Positions 1-12,800 of a stretch of 64,000 nucleotides of DNA are shown here, in pieces. Numbering within the stretch: position 1 is the first letter of the stretch; every line of letters begins with the position of its first letter. Source of the stretch: Sipunculus nudus (lineage: Eukaryota > Annelida > Sipuncula > Golfingiida > Sipunculidae); assembly GCA_026874595.1 (NCBI GenBank), contig CM049321.1, forward strand, positions 12,881,479 through 12,945,478, read 5' to 3'. Under the pieces are notes generated by a model. It saw nothing but the letters and a program-made list of their open reading frames with translations. It made no database searches and was not told the origin of the DNA. The position numbers and the translations under genes were made by a program.

Positions 1-518
1 ATGCACACATCACACAGTAGTCGTGAAGGTGAACAGACACGACAAACATATACGACTGCTTCATTGTGGATCTGGCAAAGCTCCTGGTGCTTTCCATCAA
101 CTATAACTACGATTTCGTGGCTTGATAAATATTCCTTGTGCTTCTCTGTACAATCCTTGCACATGAACTTATGACATTTGATGCACTGACTGACTGCATC
201 GGTCTCTTTATCCAGCTTGTGGCAGTAGGAACAAATACGGTGTCTCATATGGTCATCAAGTGCGTCCTTAAATTCGTGTAGCAGAAAATTATCCGGAAGA
301 TCTGACAGCCTCCCCGATTTAACACCTGTATCATGTTTGCACTTAGGACATGAAACCTTGAGGCCCACAGCTCCATGTGCCACTGCTAGTCCAGAAATAC
401 ACGAGAAACAAAAAGAATGCTTACAGTCAAGTAACTTGGGAGTTTTGTTGACCATATCTTCTAAACAAACCGGGCACTCTTTAAGATACTTGGCTGAAGA
501 AAACTTATTGGTCGCCAT
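1..518 (-). CDS. TRIM-type RING and double B-box protein, N-terminal part (cut by window edge)
   Basis: The minus strand is open from an ATG at 518 to the window edge (172 codons plus 2 bases). Residues 15-60 form a C3HC4 RING: C15-x2-C18, C32-x-H34, C37-x2-C40, C57-x2-C60. Residues 96-134 form a B-box1: C96/C99, C112/C115, C120/C123, H127, H134. Residues 148-172 start a B-box2: C148-x2-H151, C159/C162, C169/C172. This order is that of tripartite-motif (TRIM) proteins, where the RING binds a ubiquitin E2 enzyme and the B-boxes assist assembly. The coiled coil and any C-terminal domain (for example NHL or filamin repeats) would lie beyond the left edge, so the subfamily cannot be named. The start is the first ATG before the RING, and the RING begins at a normal distance from it. 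TRIM genes are strongly expanded in molluscs. E3 ligase activity is inferred from the family. Confidence 0.88.
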   Translation of the reverse strand, partial: MATNKFSSAKYLKECPVCLEDMVNKTPKLLDCKHSFCFSCISGLAVAHGAVGLKVSCPKCKHDTGVKSGRLSDLPDNFLLHEFKDALDDHMRHRICSYCHKLDKETDAVSQCIKCHKFMCKDCTEKHKEYLSSHEIVVIVDGKHQELCQIHNEAVVYVCRVCSPSRLLCDVC

Positions 519-943
519 CTTGTAAGCTCCTAAGTAAATCCTCCTCGCACAATACAGGTAAGACGATTTACCACACCACAGATGTGCGTCCGTTTAGAGA
601 AGTTACCTTAAACAGAATTCTGCCTCAGCAAGGAAGTATAAGCCTATAAATATATACTGGTGTGTACACGCACTTGTCACTTGTTTGTGAGGCTCGAGGT
701 TCAAAGCTCGTGTTATACGCCACACGTACCAACAGTTGATAATATATTTATACAGCTAGGTCAGGTCAAGTAAAATGTGTACAACTACCACTCAAAGCGT
801 CTTACAAGTTGAGGTAGTAACTGTATATATGACCTGATGGGGGACTCATTTATCTAGGCCGTGGGGGCGAGTATTGAAGGGGTGAAGCACAAGATTTTTT
901 TTTTCAAAGTTAGGCTGTCATGGTGGAATCTAAGGTTATTTTG
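519..943. other. Upstream flank of the TRIM-like gene
   Basis: Presumed 5' UTR and promoter side of the TRIM-like gene. I see no clear TATA box, CpG cluster or reading frame. There is an A/T homopolymer near 894-904. Confidence 0.3.
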
Positions 944-1172
944 GGGCCTGGACAGTGGAGCGGTATAAACGCTCGGCTTTCTCCGCTGGTGACCCGGGTT
1001 CGATTCCGGTGTGGCCATGAGAGCGGGTTGTAGTTTCCCGTCCAAGGCTGGTGGTTTTTCTCCGGTTTCCTTCACCCCTACAGACTACCAAACGCCATCA
1101 TCTGAGCCATGGAGAATGCTTTGATTAGTTTAATAACTATTTGTACAATCCATGTAAAATAAATGTCTATAT
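944..1172 (+). repeat. tRNA-derived SINE, family S1, copy 1
   Basis: The head reads GCCTGGACAGTGGAGCGGT (A-box region) followed about 45 bases later by GGGTTCGATTCC, a near-perfect RNA polymerase III B box. The tail carries TTGTACAATCCATG then TAAAATAAAT. Two more copies at 4.6 and 10.9 kb share the head, body and tail. Confidence 0.85.
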
Positions 1173-1760
1173 TTATTTAAAACGGCATTTTGTTCTTGTA
1201 TGAGTAACAGGGGTGTTTTTATATACATTAAAGGAATAGGTGAAAATTGATTTTTGGGGTCCGATTAGCTATATTCCTAGGTTCAGAGGATCTGCTAGAA
1301 CAGCAGTCCCTAGTCGTAAAATGAGGTCCAGGTGAACATGGTACATTCCTAAAACAATATATAAATATTTTTGTGCGGGTTCCCAAGAGTTTCATCAGAG
1401 TCTGACTGCAGGTAAACTTCAGTTTCCTAAGTCTAATGGTCATAATCCATGTTTTCTTAGGGTTAAATGGATAAATGAAGCCTGCCATACACAGCCTGAG
1501 GTACCTGTTCTTTCCGTTGTGAATCAATACTTTTGCTCCATTATTTCCCCTTTGCTCTAAAGAACAAATAAATATGATATGCAAGTTCAACTCTTAATAC
1601 AATATTTCCTGTCTGGAGGAGAAGTGGCGAAATACCTTTGCGCCCCACAGAGAGGTCCTCGTAAGTAGCTTCACCTGAAGAAACAAATTAACATATTTGT
1701 CACGTGGTGAATATACTAATGTATGTACTCATTCTTGAAATGCTTGATGGCAAACTGTAC

Positions 1761-1811
<51 letters not shown>

Positions 1812-2652
1812 AAGTGGGAATCAACACGACAACCGATAGGTCACAAATGTTTCTAATATAAGGAGGGATGGTCCGAGAAAACCTCTTGAGCCAGCTAATG
1901 TCTGTACATGTACATAGGATAATCGGTGTTCAACATGTAGGTGACAAGCTATCCCTTACCCCACCGGAGATGACCCTTTGTCTGTTCATAACCAAAGCCT
2001 GATTATCACCAAAGCATTAATTTCCAACATGCTCCACATGAAAAGACTTGAAATCATCAAAATTTGAGGTCCGTGTAAGTTAAAATATGCCAGTGGGTAC
2101 GCCAGTTTAAAAGGAATACTGCTTAGTAATCATTTAATTTCACTTGCTCTTCGGAACGGTTCATCATGCCATGAAATAATCAAGGAGTGTGAGGAAAATA
2201 TGTGAGAAACTTGTACTAAGACCTTAAGAACTTGTAGGAAATTTCCGAATCACTTCATGAACATTATAAGCAAGCTCAGTCATTCTTTAGTTTGTATGAT
2301 TATTTTGGATTATTTAGAACGCCTAAATTACAATGTGCTTAAATATTTGTTTTTGCCATGTGACTCAAGACAATATAGGACAAGCGCCATGATTCCATGG
2401 CTTGGAGTAGATCCCATCAAGACCAGCCTGACAAATGCATATAAATATGGGGGAAAAAAAGAGAAATTATAGGTGGCACCTTTAGTCTTATAAGCATATA
2501 AAATATTGAAAAAAAGAGAGAGAAATTATAGGTTGTGCCTTCAGTATTACATGCACATTAATATGGAAAACTGAAAAATTATGTGGCACTTCAGTCATAT
2601 TCTAATAAATATGGAAAACTGAGAAACTACAGGTGGCACCTTCAGTCTTATT

Positions 2653-2709
<57 letters not shown>

Positions 2710-2834
2710 AAAACTGGGAAATTATTTGTGGCTTCATGTCTTCAGCTGCAATAAAATATTCTACAAGAAAGGTATATTCCAAAACTATATATAAAGGGGC
2801 ACTACCATAGAAAAGTAAAAATTATACTCTGATT
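1173..2834. other. Intergenic DNA with (AT)n and a degenerate local repeat
   Basis: (AT)n lies near 1765-1801 and 2657-2707. Between 2440 and 2760 a short unit (AAATTATAGGTGGCACCTTCAG type) recurs about five times with drift. No gene was recognised. Confidence 0.6.
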
Positions 2835-3162
2835 AGGCCAAAAAGAAAAATAAAAGGTATGGTTCTCAGGCACCGCCCGCATAAATTTTAAAAACACGCA
2901 TAATTTTTTTTTCAATAGAAACTTACCAATTTTGCGCTCTGGACATTTCTTTCAAGAAGATAAAATAATACAATTTTGATAAAATTTCCTTTATTTTGTA
3001 ATGCTTTTACTGGTTTAGCAAAACAAATATGTTATTAGCATGCTTATTCCCTAATCATATGACATTTTTATCGAAACATACAAAAAAAACAAAACAAAAA
3101 CAATTCCCCCCCCCCCCCCCCACTGATTTCTGAGAACCGAACCTTATTTTTTGGCCTTATAG
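2835..3162. mobile_element. MITE-like TIR element, family M1, copy 1
   Basis: The left end TAGGCCAAAAAGAAAAATAA with GGTTCTCAG and the right end CTGAGAACCGAACC with TTTTTTGGCCTTATA form imperfect terminal inverted repeats of about 30 bases. There is no coding capacity. A second copy with a reversed interior lies at 5.9-6.2 kb. Confidence 0.75.
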
Positions 3163-3477
3163 TAATCTTTGGGGGGGGGGGCATAGGTAATATATAGTCA
3201 TATATTCATATATAAGAGCATGAAACTTGAATCATTTACAGTTTTCCTTTAAAAATAAAAAACCAAACAAGTTAGTAAAATGCAGGTTTAATTCACTTTT
3301 CACATATTTCAAGAACAGATCTGCAAACAGTGCTTTTAACTTGTTAATTATATAATAACAGTATACAAAATGCACCAACGATACACTGCTGGTATCAGAA
3401 TAAATATTGTTATATACAATTATTACCTTATGCAATTATTACATCAATTAATGTTTAAAAGAGATAATATGCATATA

Positions 3478-3590
3478 CAGTAAAACATCGCCTAACACCA
3501 CCTCAATTTAGCAACAACCTTAAAATAATGATCACTCTTTCACGGTCCCAGTTCTTGGTGGTCGTAATTTAGGGGTGTCATTTTAACACA
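3478..3590. mobile_element. Degenerate pogo-like MITE
   Basis: The left end CAGTAAAACATCGCC and internal CGGTCCCAGTTCTTGGTGGTCGTAATTT resemble the better preserved element at 33.4 kb. The right inverted repeat is decayed. Confidence 0.45.
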
Positions 3591-4343
3591 TTTCGTGACA
3601 AATTGCCTACCAGTGTTTCAACAGTATAATAAGTTCCAACACCGAGTCGGAATATAACATGAACACAATTTCCTATGCATTCAAAGACTGACACATCCAT
3701 AACATTTATCACACATATTTGACAAATATTTGTTCTACACTGGGGTATTACACATGTATTTCATATGATCAAAAAAAAAAAAAAAAAAGGAAATCACTAA
3801 TTTTAGGAGCCGCAGCTCATTTTACAAATGACTGAAAATAAGACATGTCCGACCATAAAATGTATTTATTTAACTTGCGCAACTGGCCTCTATTGGCTAT
3901 ACTCTCACGTGTTTTGTCAACACACAAATTACTCATTTGTGTTTTTCTTGTGATACTGTTATAAATGGGTTAGAGAAATGCGTTTTTTTCTAGGATATAT
4001 GAATTTCTTATATGACCATTTCTTGTTGATTATATACATCAGTTTGGTTATTTTTTTAAGTACAGAAATAAATTGCTTGGTTATATTCCATGAGGCTTGA
4101 TTCGTTTACCTCTAAAGCAAAAGATCATAATATTATTAAACTTTATGGGTGAAAACAAACAAATAATAATGATAAATCGACTCTGGCAGCGTATTCCACC
4201 AACACTGGTGCCTCCGTATATTTCAGTGATTACAAACATATGAACCCACAAGTATCTGAAATGAAAACGGCTGAAAGCTGTACATATTTTTTAATTGAAA
4301 CATACCTGGCAGTTTTGGAGTATCATGGCCTTTACACTGTGCC

Positions 4344-4402
<59 letters not shown>

Positions 4403-4556
4403 ATATATCATAAAATATCTGTGATATATATTGCTAATACTGGCAAGTACCTAGAAAGATACAGTATTACTGACAACAAAATGAGAGATTTATAAACTAG
4501 TACGGCATATCAGAAACGTGAAGATTTTTCTTTATCTTTAGAAAACCAGAAATAGT
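3591..4556. other. Intergenic DNA with (AT)n
   Basis: AT-rich, with a long (AT)n at about 4349-4408 and an A run at 3771-3788. No gene or further repeat structure was recognised. Confidence 0.5.
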
Positions 4557-4800
4557 TAAATTACACATTTATTTTACATGGACTGTACAAGTAGTCATAA
4601 TAGCTAATGCTTGACACTCTCCATGGCACAGATCATGACATTTCGTAGTCTACAGAGGTGGAGGAAGCCGGAGGACCCGGATAAAACCACCGACATTGGA
4701 CAGATAACTACCACCCACACTCATATCCATGCCAGGGATCAAACCCGGGTCGCCAGCGCCGAGCGCCGAGCTTTTTACCACTCCATTGTCCAGGCCTGGT
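4557..4800 (-). repeat. tRNA-derived SINE, family S1, copy 2
   Basis: Reverse-oriented copy with the B box near 4737-4750 (GGGTTTGATCC on the minus strand), the GGCCTGGACAATGGAG head at its right end and the shared ATTTTACATGGACTGTACAA tail at its left end. Confidence 0.85.
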
Positions 4801-5059
4801 TCAACAAGGAAACGGAGCCAGCAAGATAACTCATGACTCATTAACCGCAGCTTAAGTATGCAGCCTTTTGTACATCTTTAAAGACAATGTTGTAATGCTT
4901 CTGCGATGTGGCTATTCAGATAATTTGTGTTTTCATCAAATATTATTTAATCTCAAAATAATAATCAATACCAATATTTCTCTTGATATTCAATCCTTGT
5001 CAATAATCGATCACCATTTTTAGACTGGTATTCAATATTTACATTTCTCCTGATGGCTG

Positions 5060-5145
5060 TGATGACCTTTGACCTTATAACCTTGACCTTTTACCCTATA
5101 ACCCTGACCTTTGACCCTGTCACTCCATCTTTGACCTTGCATATC
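5060..5145. repeat. Cluster of TGACCT half-site motifs
   Basis: Six TGACCT-like hexamers in about 85 bases. Two are arranged as TGACCTTTGACC (near 5063 and 5105), the direct-repeat-1 form bound by RXR, HNF4 and PPAR-type nuclear receptors. Function is not shown. The same motif drives a tandem repeat at 39.9-40.3 kb. Confidence 0.55.
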
Positions 5146-5879
5146 AATCTGAGAACCTGATTTCAGGAGACTTGACTAAAAAGAAATATTCAATATCAGT
5201 TGTAAACAGGAATAAATAAATATATAATCAGATCAAGCAACTATGGCACAGAAAAAGTAATAAACCAACAACAGCATATTTAACTTAAATTACAGCATCC
5301 CTAGAACAAACAAATATGAAACACTGGTTGCCTTTTTGTTTGCGAGGGTTTCAAATTTGCGATATTCGTAAAGGAAATTATTCAAAATAAAATCCTTTGT
5401 GAATATGAGGCCATTTTGCTGATGGCAAGCTGAGAGGCAAAGTATTCATATGGTAAGTATGTTACCCATAAATCTAAAGTTGCAATTGTAAATTAAATCA
5501 GATCTTTCAAATAATCTTCCAATAGTGAACAATAATTTTATTCCCCAAGGTATATGTCCAATTTTTAAGAAATTTGTACAATAATATTTAGCATAATTAA
5601 TTCATATTATAATAGATATACTGTGTAGGATTTATTGTATGGTGAGATCGGAAATTAAAGGAACCCTTGTGAAACAATGAAAAAGTGAATATCGCGAACT
5701 TTTGACCACGCAAATAAGAAGTCTGCCACAGTAGTCATGTCATAAATATACAAACCAAATATACATAAAAATTAATCAAAGTCCTAAATAAGCACACACC
5801 ATATAGAGATAGCATTAATTTGTCAGATGTAACCACAGAATCTCTGTTAAAAACCTAATGTAACATATACATGACTCGT

Positions 5880-6236
5880 AAGGCCAAATAAAAAGGTTTG
5901 GTGCTCAGGCTCTTTTTTTCATAAAGCATTGCGCAAGGGCAATATATTTTTCTTTTTACCTTTTTTATGTTTCGATAAAAATTTCATATGTGTGGGAAAA
6001 GCATGATAATAATAGAATCTCTTTGCTTAACAAGTAAAAGCACTACATAATAAAGGGAATTTTATCCAAATTGTATTATTTTATCATCTTGAAAGAAATG
6101 TCCGAGCGGCTGGAGTACAAATTGGTAAGTTTATACTGAAAATCAAAATAATTTTTTTTGTGCGGGGGGGGGGGGGGGGATTCAAATTGACGCGCGGTGC
6201 CCGAAAACCGTACATTTTTTTTTTTTGCCTTAAGCA
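5880..6236. mobile_element. MITE-like TIR element, family M1, copy 2 (interior reversed)
   Basis: The left end TAAGGCCAAATAAAAAGGTT with GTGCTCAGG and the right end CGAAAACCGTAC...GCCTTAAG form terminal inverted repeats. The interior (for example CATCTTGAAAGAAATGTCCG) is the reverse complement of copy 1's. It contains a G run near 6163-6179. Confidence 0.75.
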
Positions 6237-8465
6237 ATGTCAAATATACTGCGCCCGATCCATAATAAGTTAAAGAGACAATCTATCAGTTAACATCTTC
6301 GCAATTTTTTTGGACATGATCTTTGGTACGACTGCTACATTGTCATATTATTCTTTCCAACACAAATGACTGATTTGGTTCATAGGCTGTAATACGGGTG
6401 TAACAATCCATAAAAAAAATAATGAATTTAACTGCAACCTTTCAATTTTATCGTAAGAACCTGTCAATCGTTTTGTTTACGTTCTTATTTCTTTGCATGT
6501 ACAAAGTTGGCAGAGCATGCTGCGATATCAAGGCTGATCATGATATATGTGCCACAAATCCAATTTAAACATTCACCAGTAGACCAGTGGCGGTGATAAA
6601 AAGTTGGAGAGCTATTCTGTTCCTTTACTAACCACAATAGATCAAATATTTACTTTTATTTAAAGAAAGTCTGAATTCCCGACTTAAGTTCAAACAAAAT
6701 CATGAATTGAAGGTGAAGAATCAACTTATTAAATTCAGTTCCAAGGTCCCTAAAATTCACAGGACCAGTTTGTAAACAAACAAACTGGCGCCTCACAGCT
6801 GAAATAATTGCTTCTGATTATTAAAGGGTTAAAGGTAATACACTGTGAGAGTGGCTTAGCTGGGCAACAGCTACCAAAGATAGTGTACTTTTAAGAGTCT
6901 CTCAAGAAAGAAAATGTCATTCTGGAATGACCAAATTTCAGTCAGTTCTTCCAGACTCTCAAGTTACAATTATCATTCATAACAGATGCAGGTATTCCTC
7001 AGTGGAATTAGATATCACCTGACTTCAAAGCAGGGGTAATGTAGATGACCAGAGCAAGTGCAGAACTTAATATATTTATTTTTTTACAATGAGAACAATA
7101 CACATCAGTTGCAGCCGCATGTAACGATACATTATCTCACAATACGATAAATATCACGATACAACACTCAGGGTGTGACACCTGATACAAAACATATGTC
7201 CATCATATTATTGCCTCCACACATATTGTATCACAAAACAGCCTGTTCAATCATTTTGTTGGCGCCTACAAGATGCTGATAATCTGATTTCAGGCCAATG
7301 TTGCGCCTTAATCACTCTAGGTCACTGACTATATATAAAGTGCTAGTTAAATCTCGGAGGTTCTGCTGGATGGCGATATTCCAATAATGGTATAGATGTG
7401 ACATTTGACTTTGTATAATGCTCTGGAGATCGATTACAGATCTAAATATAATTATCATATTCTTTCTGCCCTCAGCCCTTTATATTTAATTACTGTGGTT
7501 GCCTTTCACTCGCCAGCGTTTCACATTCTCAGAACAGGAGAACTATCGCAAAAAAAAAAAAAAAAAAAAAACCTTCATGAATTAACAGTTCCATCGTCAA
7601 ATGCAAGTTGAATGGTAAAACTCTGATATTATGCAAAAAATAATTAATGTACGTCTTGTATGTTGAAAGATTTCTATGATAAATGATATAAGATCTTTCA
7701 AAATAATTTGCCAATAATGATATACAATTTCCACTTGGTCGATGTTCCCTTGGGCCCCTGTGCAATTGTTAAATTTTTGTGCACTTATTATTTGATATAA
7801 TGAATGCATATAATAATGATTATACTCTGTACTTTGTAAGGTCATATTGTAAAAATAGAACCAACCTTTGGCGGAAATTGTGAAGTTTTAAACCGGCCAA
7901 TATACAGCCAATCACAGTATACACCAGGCCTTTATTTAACAGGTTTTAGCACTTTCTGTCGAAAACACCAGATTGGACTGGTCTGTGTTATGCTACGTGT
8001 CCATTGTAAGGTATGAAAAAAATATACCGTAAATAAATATTAAGGTATGTTCATAAATAAATATATAAACACATCCAATGAGTATTACAAACACAAATCT
8101 AGTGAATAATTAAGTACTGCTCAAGAGATACAACAAAGTCAGGATCTCTGTACTTTAGTGGAAAAAAATTATTTTTTTGTGAAATGCTGTAGTATTTATT
8201 ACCCACTATTTTGTATATATGCCTTGGTCCACTTCAGTAAGGGTTCTGTAAATGAAACCTTTTAATTATTTATAAATTATCAGCATGGAATTACTTTTCC
8301 ACTTTAATCTGTATGAAATATTATCAAGACATGTAACATTTTTATAAGCAATATTATTCAGTAATATTTAACAGCATGTTACACTGACATGTGCATGATA
8401 ATAAACTATATTAGCAGAAAAGGGGGCTGGCAGTTCAGAATAACAAATATTCAGTGAAATCACTT
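6237..8465. other. Intergenic DNA, no gene recognised
   Basis: AT-rich sequence between the M1 copy and the inferred GPD2 3' end. A 20-base A run lies near 7551-7570. Short open frames here lack any family likeness. Confidence 0.5.
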
Positions 8466-8478
8466 TTTATTGTTTATT
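8466..8478 (-). terminator. Candidate GPD2 polyadenylation signals
   Basis: Two AATAAA hexamers on the minus strand, the nearest canonical pair downstream of the GPD2 stop codon. Other AATAAA motifs further left (for example near 8192) are possible alternatives. Confidence 0.4.
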
Positions 8479-9748
8479 TCACCATGTAGTTTATAACTTC
8501 TTTAACTACAACATTTGCACATTCGGTGTTACAGAAAATAAATTCTCACAAGGCCATGGAGTGTGCTTGAGCCATAGATAAAGTGCATTGTAACTTGCCA
8601 TCCTGATACAATCTCGCACATACATGTCCTGTTCACTAACACAGAACCTAATTTTATAATAAACAAATTCTGAGCTCATCTAAATCTAGGGTCAGGTACA
8701 CACTCATGGATGCCACTATCCAACTGACAAACAGGGCTATCACAATTTAGTGGAGCCATATTAGGCACTGATATCCTGTGAAACTGGCAAGACTTTCTAG
8801 GAATTCACAAAGCCTGACAATTAGTTAAATATGACTGATCCCTATTACAGAAAGTACTGTAACTAAATTGGTCTTAGTGGTCTAATGTGGTCTGTCTGAC
8901 TGGTGCTTCAAGTTATGTAATACAGGAATAATAGCTACACTGGCCAACCTGGAAAGCTGAGACATATGAGTTAACACAGGCAGGTTTTACACAACAATAA
9001 TTTAACGTATCATACGTGACATGAGGGATAATGTTTTAGCCTTTTTTTTTCCTTTTCAGGAAAATTATTTTTGGCAGTTACAGTTTACTCTTAAAAGTTG
9101 GGAACATGTTTTGATGAAATTTGTCAGAGGGTTTGTGTAACACTAAATAAGAATCCATTCAATTATGGAGATTATATTGATCACCAAAATATTTTTTGTA
9201 GGGATCTACTACCACTGTTAGATAGGGTAATTTTGTTATCTCAGTTGAGGGCCAGAGCCATTGAATGGTATTAGAGGCTGTATTTGGTCTGGCAAGTAGA
9301 GTTCACCTAAGATCCTGGTGGAGCCATGTGGTCTCTTACTACTTTCTACTTCTGCATGTTCTTACAGATATAGTGATTACTCATAAGGTGTATACAAAGG
9401 CATTTTAACCTTCACATTATAGCAAAAGAGTAACAAATTTCTATAAAAGTTCTTTTAAACTCTAAATATCTGGAAACATAAATGTATTATTCAGGAGAAC
9501 CAATTTAAAAAAAAAATTTGGTAATTTAATTATTAAATGATATTGTAAAGAAGCAAGGATATTACAGGTCTGAGCATTACATACATATGACATTACACAC
9601 ACACGTATACACACTCTTATAGTCAAATATCTTGTTTTGAGTGTTAAAATATAAAGCCAAGGAATGGGTCAGAAACGCAAAAGTCCAAAAAAAATCAAAT
9701 AAAACAAAACAGAATGCGGGCCTTTCCTATAATGGGCATTCTCTCTTA
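8466..9748 (-). other. GPD2: Probable GPD2 3' UTR
   Basis: This AT-rich stretch follows the GPD2 stop with no reading frame of note. The first canonical AATAAA signals on the minus strand are two copies 7 bases apart at 8473-8478 and 8466-8471. A 3' UTR of about 1.3 kb is inferred. The cleavage site was not determined. Confidence 0.45.
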
Positions 9749-9865
9749 TTATACTCCTCCTCCACTGCGAGCAACGGAGATCGCTTTCTTTGATTCTGCC
9801 TGCATCTCGGCTGCCCGAGCGAAGCGGTTTGCTGACACTGCTCCAGTTTTTATGGCACTCATCAA
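9749..9865 (-). CDS. GPD2: GPD2 coding exon 16 and stop
   Basis: Encodes residues 688-725 ([20 protein letters not shown] and onward) and ends SGGGV with two consecutive TAA stops. It completes the EF-hand 2 exit helix. It is separated from exon 15 by a 5.2 kb intron. Confidence 0.95.
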   Translation of the reverse strand: MMSAIKTGAVSANRFARAAEMQAESKKAISVARSGGGV

Positions 9866-12800
9866 CTAGAAATAAAATACCATTAACATATTATTTTTAC
9901 TTATATGATTTTATACGATGAATCATATCATGCATGCTTAATTAGCTTATATATAATTATACTGTGTTTGTGACATATAAAACAATCAGTGATAAAATCT
10001 CAAAACATTTACACCTAATTTAAACTTATATACATTATTAGCTAGTTTACAATCTAAAAGCACATAAACTGTTAACTTCAACATCAGTGTATCTGTGTCA
10101 TATATTTATAAATCTGTATGCATACATGAACATATACTGCGAAGCCATAATGATAATGCATTAGCATCTGTAATGACCAGGGTTGGGTTCCAATGACAAT
10201 GAATTCGGAAAACATTACATATACTTATAGACTGTACACAGTATTTTGTGACTTGGGCATTAAATGATAAACTGGTAAACTAAGACAAATAGACTCAGGA
10301 TTAAATCTGGTTAAAATAAATGTTGAATTTTTAATAATAATTAATTAATCATTTATAATAATTCATTCACTTGTGATCGGACAAAACCCTGGTGATATCA
10401 TGCAGACCTGCCACAAAGTAAAACAACAGCTTCCAGCACATCAAGACCCCGTCTTAAGCAGAAGGGTCAGTTGGCTCTATACATCCAAGTGTTAGTTAAG
10501 GCTGACTAATTAGTCTACATGGATTTAGGTAACATTGTATCAAGGATATACACATACAACACAAATGCATGAAGTTATAGTAGTAACAAAGAAGTTTTGT
10601 GACAAAATGCATATGGTTACCACCAGGCCAAGCCAATGAAATGACAGTATACAACCAAGGAGTTTTTTAACTCTATGGTTACCACCAGGCCAAGCCAATG
10701 AAATGACAGTATACAGCCAAGGAGTTTTGTTACTCTATGGTTACCACCAGGCCAAGCCAATGAAATGACAGAATTCAACCAAGGAGTTTTGTAACTCTAT
10801 GGTTACCACCAGGCCAAGCCAATGAAATGACAGTAACTAAGGTGTTTTGTATTTAAACTTTATATATTTTACATGGATTGTACAATTAGTTATAATAACT
10901 TATACGAGGCACCTCCTTTGCTCAGATGTTAGCACTCAGTAGGAACCCGGGGAAAACCACCAGCGTTGGACGGGCTACCACCACCCATTCTCACAGCCAC
11001 CGGGGAATTGAACCCGGGTCGCCAGTGGAGAAGGCCAAGCGTTTTACGATTCAGCTGTCCAGGCCTGTTGTAACTCTCTGGTTACCACTAGGCCAACTCA
11101 AAGAAATAACAGTAACCAAGGAGTTTGTTATGTAGTTACCATGTGGTCATGCTAATGAAGTTAAAGTAACCAAGATATTTTTTGTTGGCATAGTTATTAT
11201 GAGCTCATGCTGAAGAAGCGATAGTAAACCAGTAGATATCTGGAGTAGCCATGGTTACTATGAGGCCATGCAGACATAGTGACAGTAAAATGAGAATTTT
11301 GTAATGTTGCTATGGTTACCATATAAAGTTACCATAACCAAAGAGTTCTGTGTTGCCTACATGGCTACCACAAGGTCTTACCAATAAGCATATTACAACT
11401 ATGAGGATTTCTACATAATGAAGGCTAAACTCATATAACACAACAGTATTTGGTGATTTCTGTCGGAGTAGAATCCATGTTACACTATTATAATACAGTA
11501 TTAAACATTAATGTACACTCCTGGCTGTGAGTAGCTTTACAAATTACATTATGTGTTAAAAAAGCATGTCAGAATATTACATAAAAAGCTGAAAGCTTCC
11601 ATTATATTACACTCTATATTCAGTGCCTTTGTTTTTATTCCTTCTACAAAGTCATTTCAATAAACCACTGGTTGCTAACACCAGGAGAAATTGTCAGAGA
11701 CTTCCTCCAGGCATTGACACAAGGCAAAGATACTTCAACCTTTTGGTTAAAGGTGGGGCAATCATCGGTGTCTGTCAGCCATGGTTACCCACTTGGCATG
11801 CCGCCAGTAATACATGGTTCCCTGGTGGCAGTCTATAGCAATTGCTCCCCATACAAGCAGTGGTTTATTGAAATGAATGAGGAGCAGGAATGCAACAAGA
11901 ACACTATGTAAGAAGTGTACAGTTATAGCTGCACCTGACAGGACCATAAACAACAACCACTAAAAGCTACAGTTACAAATGTGGCTGAAATTCCAGTCAG
12001 AAGTGTAACTTTTAGCTCTAGTTGCAGAGAACAAAAACAGCTCAAGTGACATGGGTGTCATCTGAGTTATGTTTACATACATGTTATAAGCTCTGTATAT
12101 TACTTTGAAGAAAATCATACCTTGGTTTGGTAAACTGCAGTTCATATTAAAAGAAATAAAAAAAAAGTAAGAGAAAATTGATCTTGGTCTTCCATTTGGG
12201 TCAGCCAAACGTATTAAGTGCTGCAGAAAATTTGGTCGATGTGACCTACTTTCTTTTTAATATAAAGAGGGATTATTATGTGTTGTGAGCTGGTTTAATA
12301 TTTTTCAAGTATGCGTTATCTCATCATTTTATAAAATGGAATTCTACTATTTAGGCCACAGATTTCACATAAACTTAAGAAATGTACCAAGCGCACATGT
12401 ATTAGACTACAGGCTGCACAGAGAATAGACAAAACTTGACCAGAAATTGGCTAGGTTGAAAACTAGTACAACCACAAGCTGTGGACAGAAAGAAACCGAT
12501 GCTGCAAAGGCCAGTACACACAGGCTGTGCAAAAACAATATTCAGTGTCCAAAAATATAAAATCTCCCTCACACTGGCACTTGCTATACTCTGAGTGGCA
12601 CGGATATATCCCATTACCTGTGACAACAAAAAATACAGAAGTTGCTGTCACAGTTTTACTATTCTGAAAACCTGTGACAACAAAAATTACAGCTGAAGCT
12701 GTCAGTTTTACTATTCTGAAAACATGTGACAACAACAAATACAGATGCAGCTGTCACAAGTTTAATTATTTCAATAACATTTCACCTTTGACATCAAAAT

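Noticed and set aside
337-525. Plus-strand open frame of 62 codons
   Set aside because: It is antisense to the TRIM-like RING exon, which has a complete zinc-ligand pattern on the minus strand.
944-1030. Possible functional tRNA gene
   Set aside because: The A and B boxes are present, but the acceptor stem cannot be closed and the body continues into a shared SINE tail with two sister copies.
2583-2810. Open frames over (AT)n tracts (also 4295-4495 and 49055-49267)
   Set aside because: The predicted proteins are mostly isoleucine-tyrosine runs translated from AT microsatellites.
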